Part shown: piece by piece, positions 50,071 through 57,897 of the stretch
Numbering within the stretch: position 1 is the first letter of the stretch
Layout of the letters: each line of letters begins with the position of its first letter
NCBI GenBank assembly: GCA_046727175.1
Contig: JBKPCD010000120.1
Location: 1 to 64,000, forward strand
Direction of reading: 5' to 3'
DNA from: JBKPCD01 sp046727175
Lineage (GTDB): Bacteria > Acidobacteriota > Vicinamibacteria > Vicinamibacterales > 2-12-FULL-66-21
Length of the DNA: 64,000 bases
The notes under the pieces: generated by a model
The model's input: the letters and a program-made list of their open reading frames with translations, nothing else
The model's database searches: none
Told to the model about the DNA's origin: nothing
Made by a program: the position numbers and the translations under genes

Positions 50071-50628
50071 ATGGTCAAGTTTCACTGGGCTATTGCAGTG
50101 GTGAAGCTGACCGGTGAGCGCTGCACCGTCCGGCCATGGCGAGCGGAAGACGTCGAAGCGCTCGTCAGCCATGCCAACAACATCAACGTCGCGAAACAGC
50201 TCCGCGATCGCTTTCCGTATCCTTACACCAGAACGAACGCGATTGCGTTCCTGAAACATTCCGTCGCGGTGGACCCTCCGACGAACTTCGCGATCGACGT
50301 TGCCGAGGAGGCCGTCGGTGGCATCGGGTTCGTTGCCGGCAGCGACGTCGAGCGATATTCGGCGGAAGTGGGCTACTGGCTCGGCGAGCTGCACTGGGGC
50401 CGCGGGATCGCCACCGAAGCGCTGCAGCTCGTCACGACGCATGCCTTCGATCGCGTCAATATGCTGCGGCTGTTCGCGCTGCCGTTCGCGGACAACACGG
50501 GGTCCGCTCGCGTCCTCGAGAAGGCCGGGTACGTCCTTGAAGGGATCCTGAAGGCGAGTTGCGTGAAATACGGGCAGCCGCGAGATCAGGCACTCTACGC
50601 GCGCATCAATCCAAAGTGGAAGATTTAA
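50071..50628 (+). CDS. GNAT acetyltransferase, RimJ/RimL-like
   Basis: The 185-aa protein has the GNAT fold with the acetyl-CoA loop region LGELHWGRGIATEALQ and the later NTGSARVLEKAGY motif typical of RimJ/RimL-type N-acetyltransferases (Acetyltransf_3). The substrate could be a ribosomal protein N-terminus, an amino acid or a small molecule. ATG at 50071 and GTG at 50101 are both possible starts. The TAA stop lies within the first bases of a word hairpin. About 150 bp upstream hold no gene. Confidence 0.85.
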   Translation: MVKFHWAIAVVKLTGERCTVRPWRAEDVEALVSHANNINVAKQLRDRFPYPYTRTNAIAFLKHSVAVDPPTNFAIDVAEEAVGGIGFVAGSDVERYSAEVGYWLGELHWGRGIATEALQLVTTHAFDRVNMLRLFALPFADNTGSARVLEKAGYVLEGILKASCVKYGQPRDQALYARINPKWKI

Positions 50629-50740
50629 AAGGGACAAGGGACAAGCCTTCTTTGCCCGTCTCCTTGTCCCTTGTCCGTTTTCCCTTTTCCCTTTTCCCTT
50701 ATCCCTTGTCCCCTTTTCCCTTGTCCCTTTTCCCTTTCGC
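50627..50740. repeat. AAGGGACAAGGGACAAG word hairpin (word family E)
   Basis: The left arm 50627-50647 (AAAAGGGACAAGGGACAAGC) is complementary to CTTGTCCCTTGTCC at 50663-50676, and a long pyrimidine arm of TTTTCCC/TTGTCCC units continues to about 50738. The left arm overlaps the GNAT stop codon. The right arm ends about 50 bp before the next ADOP start. Confidence 0.85.
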
Positions 50741-50788
50741 GAGTTGGCATAGCTCTCGCTCCAACCAGCGGTTTCGATCCGAGGAGTC

Positions 50789-53203
50789 ATGGACACGTTC
50801 CAGCAGGACGTTCGATACGCGTTTCGTCGCCTGATCAGGACGCCTGGGTTCACAACCGTTGCCGTGTTGACGCTCGCGTTGGGCATCGGTGCGAACAGCG
50901 CGATCTTCAGCGTCGTCAACGGCGTGTTGAAGCCGCTGCCGTACTTCGAGCCCGACCGGCTGGTCGGCGTCTTTCACGTGAGCCACGGCCACCGTAGCAC
51001 GTTGTCCGGCCCGAACTTCACGGACATGCGGAAGATGAGCCGGACGCTTGCTGCCGCGGCGATCGCCGGCGATCGTACGGTCCTCACCGGCCGCGGCGAG
51101 CCGGTTCGACTGCCTTCGGCTGAAGTGTCGGCGAGCTTCTTCGACGTCCTTGGTGTTCCCGCGGCGCTGGGTCGCACGTTTCGACCCGAGGAGAACGATC
51201 CGGCAAGGGTCAACGTGGTTGTTCTCTCTGATGCGCTGTGGCGAGATCGGTTCGGTGCGGACCGACAGATCGTCGGGAAGTCGATCACGCTGGACGGCGT
51301 CAGCAAAGAGGTCATCGGCGTGATGCCGCGTGGATTGGCATATCCGGCGGACCGCGTGTTGTGGACGCCGATCCGTTATTCGAAGGGCTTTCTCTCCGAC
51401 GTGCGCGGCGCGTGGTACCTCGAGGTCATCGGCCGCACCCGGCCGGGAGTGACCCTCGATCAGGTGACCGCAGAAGTCGAAACGATCGGGAAACAGTTGG
51501 CGGCTCAGTACCCCGACGCGAACGAAGGAGTTGGGTTGACCGCAGTTCCGCTTCAGGAATCGATGGTGAAAGACATCAGGACGTCGGTTCTGGTGTTGCT
51601 CGGCGCCGTTGGCTTTGTGTTGGTCATCGCGTGTGCGAACGTTGCGAACCTCCTCCTCGCGCGCGCTGCGGCGCGCGGCGGCGAAATGGCGGTTCGTGCA
51701 GCGCTTGGCGCCGGCCGCAGCCGTCTGCTTCGTCAGCTGCTGACCGAGAGCGTGATCCTCAGCCTGATTGGATGCGGTGTCGGCCTGCTGCTGGCAATAT
51801 GGGGCGTCGAGCTGCTGATCGATCTGCAACCGCAAGGGATCCCCAGGCTGGAAGACGTGCGGGTCGATCGAACGGTGATTCTGTTCAGCGTTGCAGTCGC
51901 TACTGCGACCGGCCTGCTGTTCGGGATCCTGCCGGCGCTTCAATCGACACGCGATGGCCTGGCCGGTTCGCTGAAGGAAAGCGGGCGCACCCTGCTGGCG
52001 TCCCGGAGCAGCGCGCGAATGCGTGGGTCTCTCGTCCTCATCGAGCTCGCGCTGGCGGTCGTGCTGTTGACGGGCGCGGGCCTTCTCATCCGGAGTTTCA
52101 TCAAGCTCGTGTCCGTCGATCCGGGCTTCACCGCAGCCCGGGCGCTGACCTTCGATCTCTCGCTCCCGGACTCGCGATACGAGCAGGAGACGCGGCAGGC
52201 CGCGTTCTTCGAACAGCTCATGCCGCGGCTGCACTTGCTTCCCGGCGTCACATCGGCTGGCGCGGTCATGATCCTGCCGTTGACCGGCAACGACTTCAAT
52301 CTTTCGTTCTCGATTGCAGGGCGGCCGCCGGTACCGCCGGCGCAACAGCCGACAATGCAGGTGCGGGTCGCCACGACGGACTACTTCAGGACAATAGGCA
52401 TTCGACTCGAGCGCGGGCGGCTGTTCACCGATCTCGATCGGGAGGGCACGACGCCGGTCGTCCTGCTGACTGCAAGCGCCACGCGCCGTTTCTTCCCTGG
52501 CGAAGAGCCGCTCGGCAAGAAGATCACGCTTGGCTGGGGTCACGGGCCCGGTACGCCGCGCGCCGGCGGCGAAGTCGTCGGCATCGTCGGCGACGTGAAG
52601 GACGCTGGCTTGAACGAACCGGATCCGCCGGAGATCTATCTGCCGTACCGGCAGTGGCCGGTTCAGAGGATGAGCCTCGTGCTGAGAACCGCGACTCCGC
52701 CCGCGAACATCGTCTCCGCAGCGCGACGCGAAGTCTATGCGGTCGATCCGGACATACCCGTATCGAACGTTCGCACGCTCGAAGAGGTCGTCGCGCGCTC
52801 GGTTTCGCAACCGAAGTTCTACATGACGATGCTGACGGTGTTCGCCAGTGTGGCATTGATGCTCGCGGCGGTCGGTATCTTCGGCGTGCTGTCGTACGCG
52901 GTTACGCAGCGCACGCGCGAGATCGGGATCCGCGTGGCACTTGGCGCTGGCGAGGCAACAGTCGTCGGCCTGGTGGTGCGGGAAGCGCTGGGGTTCGCGC
53001 TTGGCGGTGTCGGGCTCGGCCTCGTCGTGGCGTACTTCGTGGCGCAGACGCTCGACACGCTGCTGTACATGACCGAGCCGACGGATCCCGCGACGTTCTC
53101 GCTCGTTGCCGGACTCCTTGTCGTCATCTCTCTCGTCGCGAGCTACGTCCCGTCGCGTCGCGCGGCGCGCGTCGATCCGGTCGTCGCGTTGCGAGCGGAA
53201 TAG
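50789..53203 (+). CDS. ADOP-type ABC transporter permease
   Basis: This 804-aa protein is a complete duplicated FtsX permease: first helix GFTTVAVLTLALGIGANSAIFS, central LVIACANVANLLLARAAARGGEMAVRAALGAGR, C-terminal VLSYAVTQRTREIGIRVALGAGE, end VPSRRAARVDPVVAL. GAGGAG lies only 2 nt before the ATG, which is a short spacing. There is no ATPase gene nearby. A 14-nt word array follows the stop. Confidence 0.93.
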   Translation: MDTFQQDVRYAFRRLIRTPGFTTVAVLTLALGIGANSAIFSVVNGVLKPLPYFEPDRLVGVFHVSHGHRSTLSGPNFTDMRKMSRTLAAAAIAGDRTVLTGRGEPVRLPSAEVSASFFDVLGVPAALGRTFRPEENDPARVNVVVLSDALWRDRFGADRQIVGKSITLDGVSKEVIGVMPRGLAYPADRVLWTPIRYSKGFLSDVRGAWYLEVIGRTRPGVTLDQVTAEVETIGKQLAAQYPDANEGVGLTAVPLQESMVKDIRTSVLVLLGAVGFVLVIACANVANLLLARAAARGGEMAVRAALGAGRSRLLRQLLTESVILSLIGCGVGLLLAIWGVELLIDLQPQGIPRLEDVRVDRTVILFSVAVATATGLLFGILPALQSTRDGLAGSLKESGRTLLASRSSARMRGSLVLIELALAVVLLTGAGLLIRSFIKLVSVDPGFTAARALTFDLSLPDSRYEQETRQAAFFEQLMPRLHLLPGVTSAGAVMILPLTGNDFNLSFSIAGRPPVPPAQQPTMQVRVATTDYFRTIGIRLERGRLFTDLDREGTTPVVLLTASATRRFFPGEEPLGKKITLGWGHGPGTPRAGGEVVGIVGDVKDAGLNEPDPPEIYLPYRQWPVQRMSLVLRTATPPANIVSAARREVYAVDPDIPVSNVRTLEEVVARSVSQPKFYMTMLTVFASVALMLAAVGIFGVLSYAVTQRTREIGIRVALGAGEATVVGLVVREALGFALGGVGLGLVVAYFVAQTLDTLLYMTEPTDPATFSLVAGLLVVISLVASYVPSRRAARVDPVVALRAE

Positions 53204-53206
53204 ACA

Positions 53207-53266
53207 CGGGACTGGGTATCGGCTCCCGGGTATCGGCTCCCGGGTACCGGCTTCCGGCCCCCGAGA
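53207..53266. repeat. GGGTATCGGCTCCC 14-nt word array (word family M)
   Basis: Three 14-nt units (GGGTATCGGCTCCC twice, GGGTACCGGCTTCC once) preceded by GGGACT and followed by GGCCCCCGAGAACGG. It lies between the permease stop and the GNAT-TrmH-AlkB operon. Confidence 0.8.
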
Positions 53267-53284
53267 ACGGTATAGTAGGAGGCC

Positions 53285-53881
53285 GTGGAATACCTCATCA
53301 AGCAGTACGGACTTCAGCAAGGGGCGTTGGAAATCCAGTACATCGAGGAATTCTTCCTCGATTTTCCGCGGAAGAAGTTGGCGGCCGAAGTGGTGCGCCG
53401 CCTGTCCGACCGCGATCATCAAATTCTCATGGCAGAGGCGACGCTGCCGGAGGATCCGTCGACGATCGTTCCGGTCTCGTTCAAAGTGGCGCACGAGCTT
53501 CGATCAATCGAGAACGATCCGAAGCTCGCCGACCTGGTCGCGCAGCTCGAGGACTGCGTGGACTTCGACGGACGTCGCGTCCTCTATCAATGGATTGGCG
53601 GCACGCGCAAGGACTGGCGCGGCCAGGGGCATTTTCGCGCGCTGACCGAAGAGCAGGAGGTGTGGGCGCTCGAAAACGGGTTCGACGAGATCATTTGCAA
53701 GACGAAGAACCAGTTCTACGAGATGCGCAGTACGCTCGCCCAGCTGCACTTCGACGTGATTCGATTCGTACACCATCCTGCCGAAACCGGCGAGTCGAAG
53801 ATCTTTCTGAGCAAGCGGCTCGGCCAGCACGTGCTCGACAAGCACCGCGGCGGGCGATCGGTGATCCGCAGCCCCGAGTGA
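53285..53881 (+). CDS. GNAT-fold acetyltransferase of unknown substrate
   Basis: The 198-aa protein shows the second half of a GNAT fold: RKDWRGQGHFRALTEEQEVWA (acetyl-CoA loop), then CKTKNQFYEMRSTLAQLHF. The first 95 residues are less characteristic. The substrate is unknown. It is the first gene of a tight operon: its stop overlaps the TrmH-like GTG start (GTGA), and the AlkB-like gene follows one base after that. The context hints at an RNA- or DNA-modification role. Confidence 0.7.
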   Translation: MEYLIKQYGLQQGALEIQYIEEFFLDFPRKKLAAEVVRRLSDRDHQILMAEATLPEDPSTIVPVSFKVAHELRSIENDPKLADLVAQLEDCVDFDGRRVLYQWIGGTRKDWRGQGHFRALTEEQEVWALENGFDEIICKTKNQFYEMRSTLAQLHFDVIRFVHHPAETGESKIFLSKRLGQHVLDKHRGGRSVIRSPE

Positions 53882-54672
53882 TTCGGGTCATCGATCGCGT
53901 CGACGATCCGCGCATTGCCGCGTACGCGCACGTCGGGGATCCCGCCTGGCTTCGCGAACGTGGATTGTTCGTCGCCGAGGGCCGCCTCGTCGTCGATCGG
54001 TTGATCGAGGGCGCGCGTTTCGATATCGTCTCTCTGCTGTTGACGCCCGCCGCCTTCGACGCGTTGCGCGATCGACTCACAGCGGTGTCGACCGACGTCT
54101 TCGTTGCCGCGCAAGCCATCCTGAACGGAATCACGGGGTTCAATTTCCACCGCGGTTGTCTCGCGCTCGCACGGCGAGGTCCCGAATCGTCCTGGACGCT
54201 GGCTGACACGAAACTCGCCGTGGCGCTGGAAGGTGTCGGAAATCCGGATAACGTTGGCGGTGTTTTCCGCAGCGCGGCGGCCCTTGGTGCGGATGCGATT
54301 CTGCTCGATCCCTCCAGCGGAGATCCGTTTTACCGAAAGGCCATTCGAACATCGATGGGCGCCGTGCTGCAGGTGCCCTTCGCACGGCTGGCTCGATGGC
54401 CAGAGGACGTCATCGAGCTGCGAGGGGCTGGACTCACGCTGGTCGGCCTTGCACCGAGGGGCTCGATCACCATCGATGAGTTTGCCGCGCACCAGTCTGA
54501 GAGCGGAAGATTCATTGTGCTGGCGGGTTCAGAGGGCCATGGCCTGAGCAATGCTGCGCTGAATGCCTGCGACGCGCTGGTGCGAATCCCCATTGCTGAA
54601 GAGTACGATTCGCTGAACGTAGTCGTCGCCGTGTCGATCGCGCTTCATCGGCTGAGTAGACACAGATTCTGA
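53878..54672 (+). CDS. TrmH/SpoU-family RNA 2'-O-methyltransferase
   Basis: The 264-aa protein has an N-terminal substrate-binding part (about 1-95) and a SPOUT domain with all three motifs: NPDNVGGVFRSAAALG, LAGSEGHGLS and SLNVVVAVSIALH. These enzymes methylate the 2'-OH of a nucleotide in tRNA or rRNA using SAM and work as knotted dimers. The start is GTG at 53878, overlapping the upstream stop in GTGA, which suggests translational coupling. The AlkB-like gene starts one base after the stop. Confidence 0.92.
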   Translation: MIRVIDRVDDPRIAAYAHVGDPAWLRERGLFVAEGRLVVDRLIEGARFDIVSLLLTPAAFDALRDRLTAVSTDVFVAAQAILNGITGFNFHRGCLALARRGPESSWTLADTKLAVALEGVGNPDNVGGVFRSAAALGADAILLDPSSGDPFYRKAIRTSMGAVLQVPFARLARWPEDVIELRGAGLTLVGLAPRGSITIDEFAAHQSESGRFIVLAGSEGHGLSNAALNACDALVRIPIAEEYDSLNVVVAVSIALHRLSRHRF

Positions 54673-54673
54673 A

Positions 54674-55288
54674 ATGCAACTGGAGCCGGGACTTTTTCTC
54701 TTCCAACGGTTGCTTTCCTCGGACCGGCAACGGTTGCTTTGGGAACAATGCCGCGCGCTCGCGGACGGTCCTGTCCCGATGTACACGCCGACGGTCCGTG
54801 GCGGACGGAAGATGAGCGTCGGAATGCTGTGTCTCGGGCGTCACTGGAATGGACTGACGTACTCGTACGAAGCGACGCGTCGCGACTTCGACGATTTGCC
54901 CGCCCCGCCAATCCCGCCGGAGTTCGAGCAGCTTGCGGTCGATGTTGCGGTCCGGGCCGGGTTCGCGATGCAGCCCGACATCTGCATCATGAACTTCTAC
55001 ACGGGTGAGAGTAAGCTCGGCGTCCATCAGGACAAAGACGAGCGGCCCGAGACGATCGCGCGGGGCGTCCCAATTGTGTCGCTGTCGTTCGGTGATGCCG
55101 CCCGGTTCGTCATCGGCGGCCTGGACCGCAAGGCGCCGATGCAGCCGCTAATCCTACGGTCTGGCGATGCGCTCGTGATGGGCGGTCCATCACGACTGCG
55201 GTTTCATGGTGTGACCCGCATGCTGGCCGGTACCGCCCCGGCAGGAACCGGTCCGGGACGGTTCAATCTAACGTTCAGGCAGTGGTGA
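54674..55288 (+). CDS. alkB: AlkB-like Fe(II)/2-oxoglutarate dioxygenase
   Basis: This 204-aa protein has the AlkB fold with the iron ligands His118 and Asp120 (HQDKDE) and His178 (FHGVTRM), and the 2OG-binding Arg in RFNLTFRQW. The IMNFYTGESKLGVHQD stretch is the AlkB signature. It should oxidatively remove alkyl groups from nucleic-acid bases (1-methyladenine, 3-methylcytosine) or act on RNA. It begins one base after the TrmH-family stop, so repair or editing of RNA is possible. Its 3' end is near the convergent M28 gene. Confidence 0.93.
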   Translation: MQLEPGLFLFQRLLSSDRQRLLWEQCRALADGPVPMYTPTVRGGRKMSVGMLCLGRHWNGLTYSYEATRRDFDDLPAPPIPPEFEQLAVDVAVRAGFAMQPDICIMNFYTGESKLGVHQDKDERPETIARGVPIVSLSFGDAARFVIGGLDRKAPMQPLILRSGDALVMGGPSRLRFHGVTRMLAGTAPAGTGPGRFNLTFRQW

Positions 55289-55326
55289 GTGGACTCCGGG
55301 TTCGGGATTCGGGGTTGCGTAGCTGT

Positions 55327-57585
55327 TCAGAAAGTGCCGGTAGCTCGGTGGCTCGGTAACTCGCTTGCGTGCCGGGTTGGGGCTCGGCGTTCGGGAGTCG
55401 CTCGCGATCGCTCTAACTTCTGGCTTCTGGATTCTGCGTTTATCAGCGCCAGCGCCTTCTCGACGTCCGCGCGCAGTCGATCGATTGCGGCGGCGACGAT
55501 CGCGACGAACCGGCGTGCTTCGTCCCACTGTTTCTGCTCGATAGCTTCGCGAATGCCAGGCAGCGTTTTGACGCCATAGCCCGTGTAGAAGCCCGGCGCA
55601 TACGCGAGGTGCTTGAACCACTCCCGCCGTGGAAGGCCGGCGTCGTAACGAAACGCCCGCTCGCTCGAATAGAGGACTCGATTCAGCTCGCCGATTTCCC
55701 TCAGATCCTTGAGGGTTCCGCCAGTCTGCACGCGCTGTATTGCCGCATCATATTTCTGTGCCGCGTCGTCGAGCTTTGCGATCGACGTCCGGAGCGGCCC
55801 GAAATCAATCTTCTGACCCTTTTCTGGCGCAAGCTTGTCGAGCTCATCGACGTATCCGTGCAATGTCGATGCGGTGCTTCGAAATTCGAACGGCAGCACG
55901 TCCGCGTTCGCAAGGCGCAGAAGCATGGTGCCGATGACTTTCGACAAGGCGACCGAGTGTTTGAAGTCGCCGTCCGAGAAGTGGCTGTACCAATAGAACG
56001 AATCGTAGATGGAGTGATACACGCCGTTGCTGCTCCCGTCGCCGCCGAACGACAGGTTCAGTGATGCGATGTTGAGATGATCGAGGAACGCGGTGTAATC
56101 GGATCCCGACCCGAGCGCAGCGAGCGGAAGATCGCCGCGTTCGAGCTTTGCGCGCGCTTCCTTCGATGACGCCTGCTCGAGCTCGTGCGCGCGTTTCGCT
56201 TCGAGCACGTTCCTGTCGCGCCCGCGCGGATCGGGCACGTCGCGTGCGACATCGTTCACGAACGCCTGCAGCGAGTGCGACCCCTCCATCGTGAGCCAGC
56301 CCTTTCCGGTGCTGTCGCTGTTGATGTAAGCCACGGCGTTGCGCGCCAGTTCGTCCTGGTGCTTTTCGACCCACTCGGTCGATCCGAGGAGTCCCCACTC
56401 CTCACCGTCCCACGATGCGAGGATGATCGTGCGTTTCGGCTTCCAGCCGGTCCTCACCAGCTCTGCGAGGCCGCGGGCGGTTTCCATCAAGACGACGTTG
56501 CCGCTCGTCGGGTCGGACGCGCCGTTGACCCACGCGTCGTGGTGGTTGCCGTAGAGGATCCACGCGTCTGGGGATTCGGTTCCGTCGATCCGCGCGATGA
56601 CGTTGTAAAGCGGACGGATTTGCCAGTCGAACGAAAGCTTCATTCGTACTCTCGCGGGCCCTGGCCCGACGTGATACGTGATCGGCAGCGCGCCGCGCCA
56701 GCTCTCCGGCGGCACCGGCCCGGTCAGGTTCCGAAGCAACGGAAGCGCGTCCCCGTACGAAATCGGCAGCACCGGAATCCTCAGCAGCGTTCTGGCCTCG
56801 GCGCGTTCGAGCTTGCGCGCGCCGCGTTCCGATGCCCATCCCGGCGTGAGCGGATCACCGGGATAAATCGGCATGTCCATTACGCTGCCGCGCTGCACAC
56901 CCTGTTCGGGTCTGTACGCGCCCTTCGGATACACGTCTCCCTGGTAAAACCCGTCGTCACGGGGATCCGAGTAGATGATGCAGCCGACCGCGCCATGTTC
57001 CCATGCGACCTTGGGCTTGATACCGCGCCAGCTGCGGCCATAGCGCGCGATGACAACCTTCCCCTCCACGTCGACGCCGAGCTTTGCCAACTGCTCGTAA
57101 TCTTCGGGCACGCCGTAATTCACGTAGACGAGATCCGCAGCAACGTCGCCGTCGGCGGAGTAGGCATTGAAGGTCGGCAACTGTCCGGCGTCATCGGAGT
57201 CCTCGTCGACGGCCACGTTCGGTTCGTTCAGCTGCGCCGAATACCGCTCGGGGTCCACCAGTTCCACGATGCGATCGACCGGGTACGGCATCAGCGCTTC
57301 GTACTCCTCAATCGACGCGTTCAATCCCCAGGACCTGAACTGAGCGAGCACGTACTCGGCGACCTTGCGACTGGCCGCCGTGCCGGCGTGATGCGGCTCC
57401 TGGCTGATGACGCGCATGTACTCGCGCAGGTTGTCTGCCTTCGGCAGCGTCTGAAACCGTCGCTCCAGCTCGCGTTGCGGTGCTGCGCTGTCGCGAGAGA
57501 ACCCGCGAAGCGGTTGAGGCTGTTGCGAATCAATCGCTGTTGTGAAGACGAGCGTGACGCAGAGGAGAGGGAAGACGCGTCGCAT
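55327..57585 (-). CDS. M28 peptidase with PA and dimerisation domains (glutamate carboxypeptidase II-like)
   Basis: This 752-aa protein has a signal peptide (1-20), an N-terminal part, a PA domain (about 110-290), an M28 zinc peptidase core (GNHHDAW, GASDPTSGN, WDGEEWGLLGS, SDYTAFLDH) and a C-terminal transferrin-receptor-like dimerisation domain (about 590-720). It matches the PSMA/NAALADase architecture and length. It probably cleaves acidic C-terminal or similar peptides outside the cytoplasm. The last 30 residues are outside the domain, and the final ones (ELPSHRATGTF) are encoded by a word-family-H repeat. Confidence 0.92.
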   Translation of the reverse strand: MRRVFPLLCVTLVFTTAIDSQQPQPLRGFSRDSAAPQRELERRFQTLPKADNLREYMRVISQEPHHAGTAASRKVAEYVLAQFRSWGLNASIEEYEALMPYPVDRIVELVDPERYSAQLNEPNVAVDEDSDDAGQLPTFNAYSADGDVAADLVYVNYGVPEDYEQLAKLGVDVEGKVVIARYGRSWRGIKPKVAWEHGAVGCIIYSDPRDDGFYQGDVYPKGAYRPEQGVQRGSVMDMPIYPGDPLTPGWASERGARKLERAEARTLLRIPVLPISYGDALPLLRNLTGPVPPESWRGALPITYHVGPGPARVRMKLSFDWQIRPLYNVIARIDGTESPDAWILYGNHHDAWVNGASDPTSGNVVLMETARGLAELVRTGWKPKRTIILASWDGEEWGLLGSTEWVEKHQDELARNAVAYINSDSTGKGWLTMEGSHSLQAFVNDVARDVPDPRGRDRNVLEAKRAHELEQASSKEARAKLERGDLPLAALGSGSDYTAFLDHLNIASLNLSFGGDGSSNGVYHSIYDSFYWYSHFSDGDFKHSVALSKVIGTMLLRLANADVLPFEFRSTASTLHGYVDELDKLAPEKGQKIDFGPLRTSIAKLDDAAQKYDAAIQRVQTGGTLKDLREIGELNRVLYSSERAFRYDAGLPRREWFKHLAYAPGFYTGYGVKTLPGIREAIEQKQWDEARRFVAIVAAAIDRLRADVEKALALINAESRSQKLERSRATPERRAPTRHASELPSHRATGTF
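55330..55363. repeat. GGTAGCTCGGTGGCTC word run in the M28 3' end (word family H)
   Basis: GGTAGCTCGGTGGCTCGGTA (55339-55358) then ACTCG; same 8-nt word as 35695-35765. It encodes the last residues of the minus-strand M28 peptidase, and its stop codon is 9 bp beyond the words. Confidence 0.7.
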
Positions 57586-57897
57586 GTGACAACTATGACA
57601 CGCGAAGTGCCGTGACGTCTGAAGACGCCACGCTACAGAGTCGAGGCGGTGTAGGACGCGGTCTTGAAGACGGCGGTCGAAGCCGGCATTTCAAAGCCGC
57701 AACACCGCATGCTGTGCGACGCAGTCTTGTAGACGGCGATCGACGCCGCGGCATTTAAAGCCGCAACACTGCAACGTGTACGGCGCGGTCTTGAAGAGCG
57801 CCGTCAGACCCCGACGTCTGAAGCTGCAACACCCCAAGCTGTAGGGCGCGGTCTTCAGACCGCGCCGGCCGTGAAAGCGCCGTGTGAGCGTCCGGAT
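57586..57897. other. 312-bp intergenic region filled with tandem repeats
   Basis: Between the M28 gene start and the ADOP stop (both minus strand). Apart from the first 60 bp, which may hold the M28 promoter and a GACGTCTGAAGACGCC hairpin (about 57614-57629), it consists of the family I array. No gene is supported here. Confidence 0.7.
57649..57877. repeat. 63-64 bp tandem array built on the family I palindrome
   Basis: Four units with starts 63, 64 and 63 bp apart, each with GGCGCGGTCTTGAAGA-type hairpin (57655, 57718, 57782 and 57845); the first two also have GGCATTT-AAAGCCGCAACAC and the third a diverged AAGCTGCAACAC. The last unit contains the exact 23-nt core found at 18701 and 35787. 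Earlier units carry diverged cores. There are no unique spacers, so it is not CRISPR-like. Confidence 0.85.

Noticed and set aside
51238..53877. Very long frame upstream of and continuous with the TrmH-family gene
   Set aside because: This part is an alternative frame of the ADOP permease and of the GNAT gene; only the last 264 codons from the GTG at 53878 match a protein family.
57649..57877. CRISPR-like array
   Set aside because: The 63-64 bp units are diverged copies of one another over their full length, not constant repeats with variable spacers.
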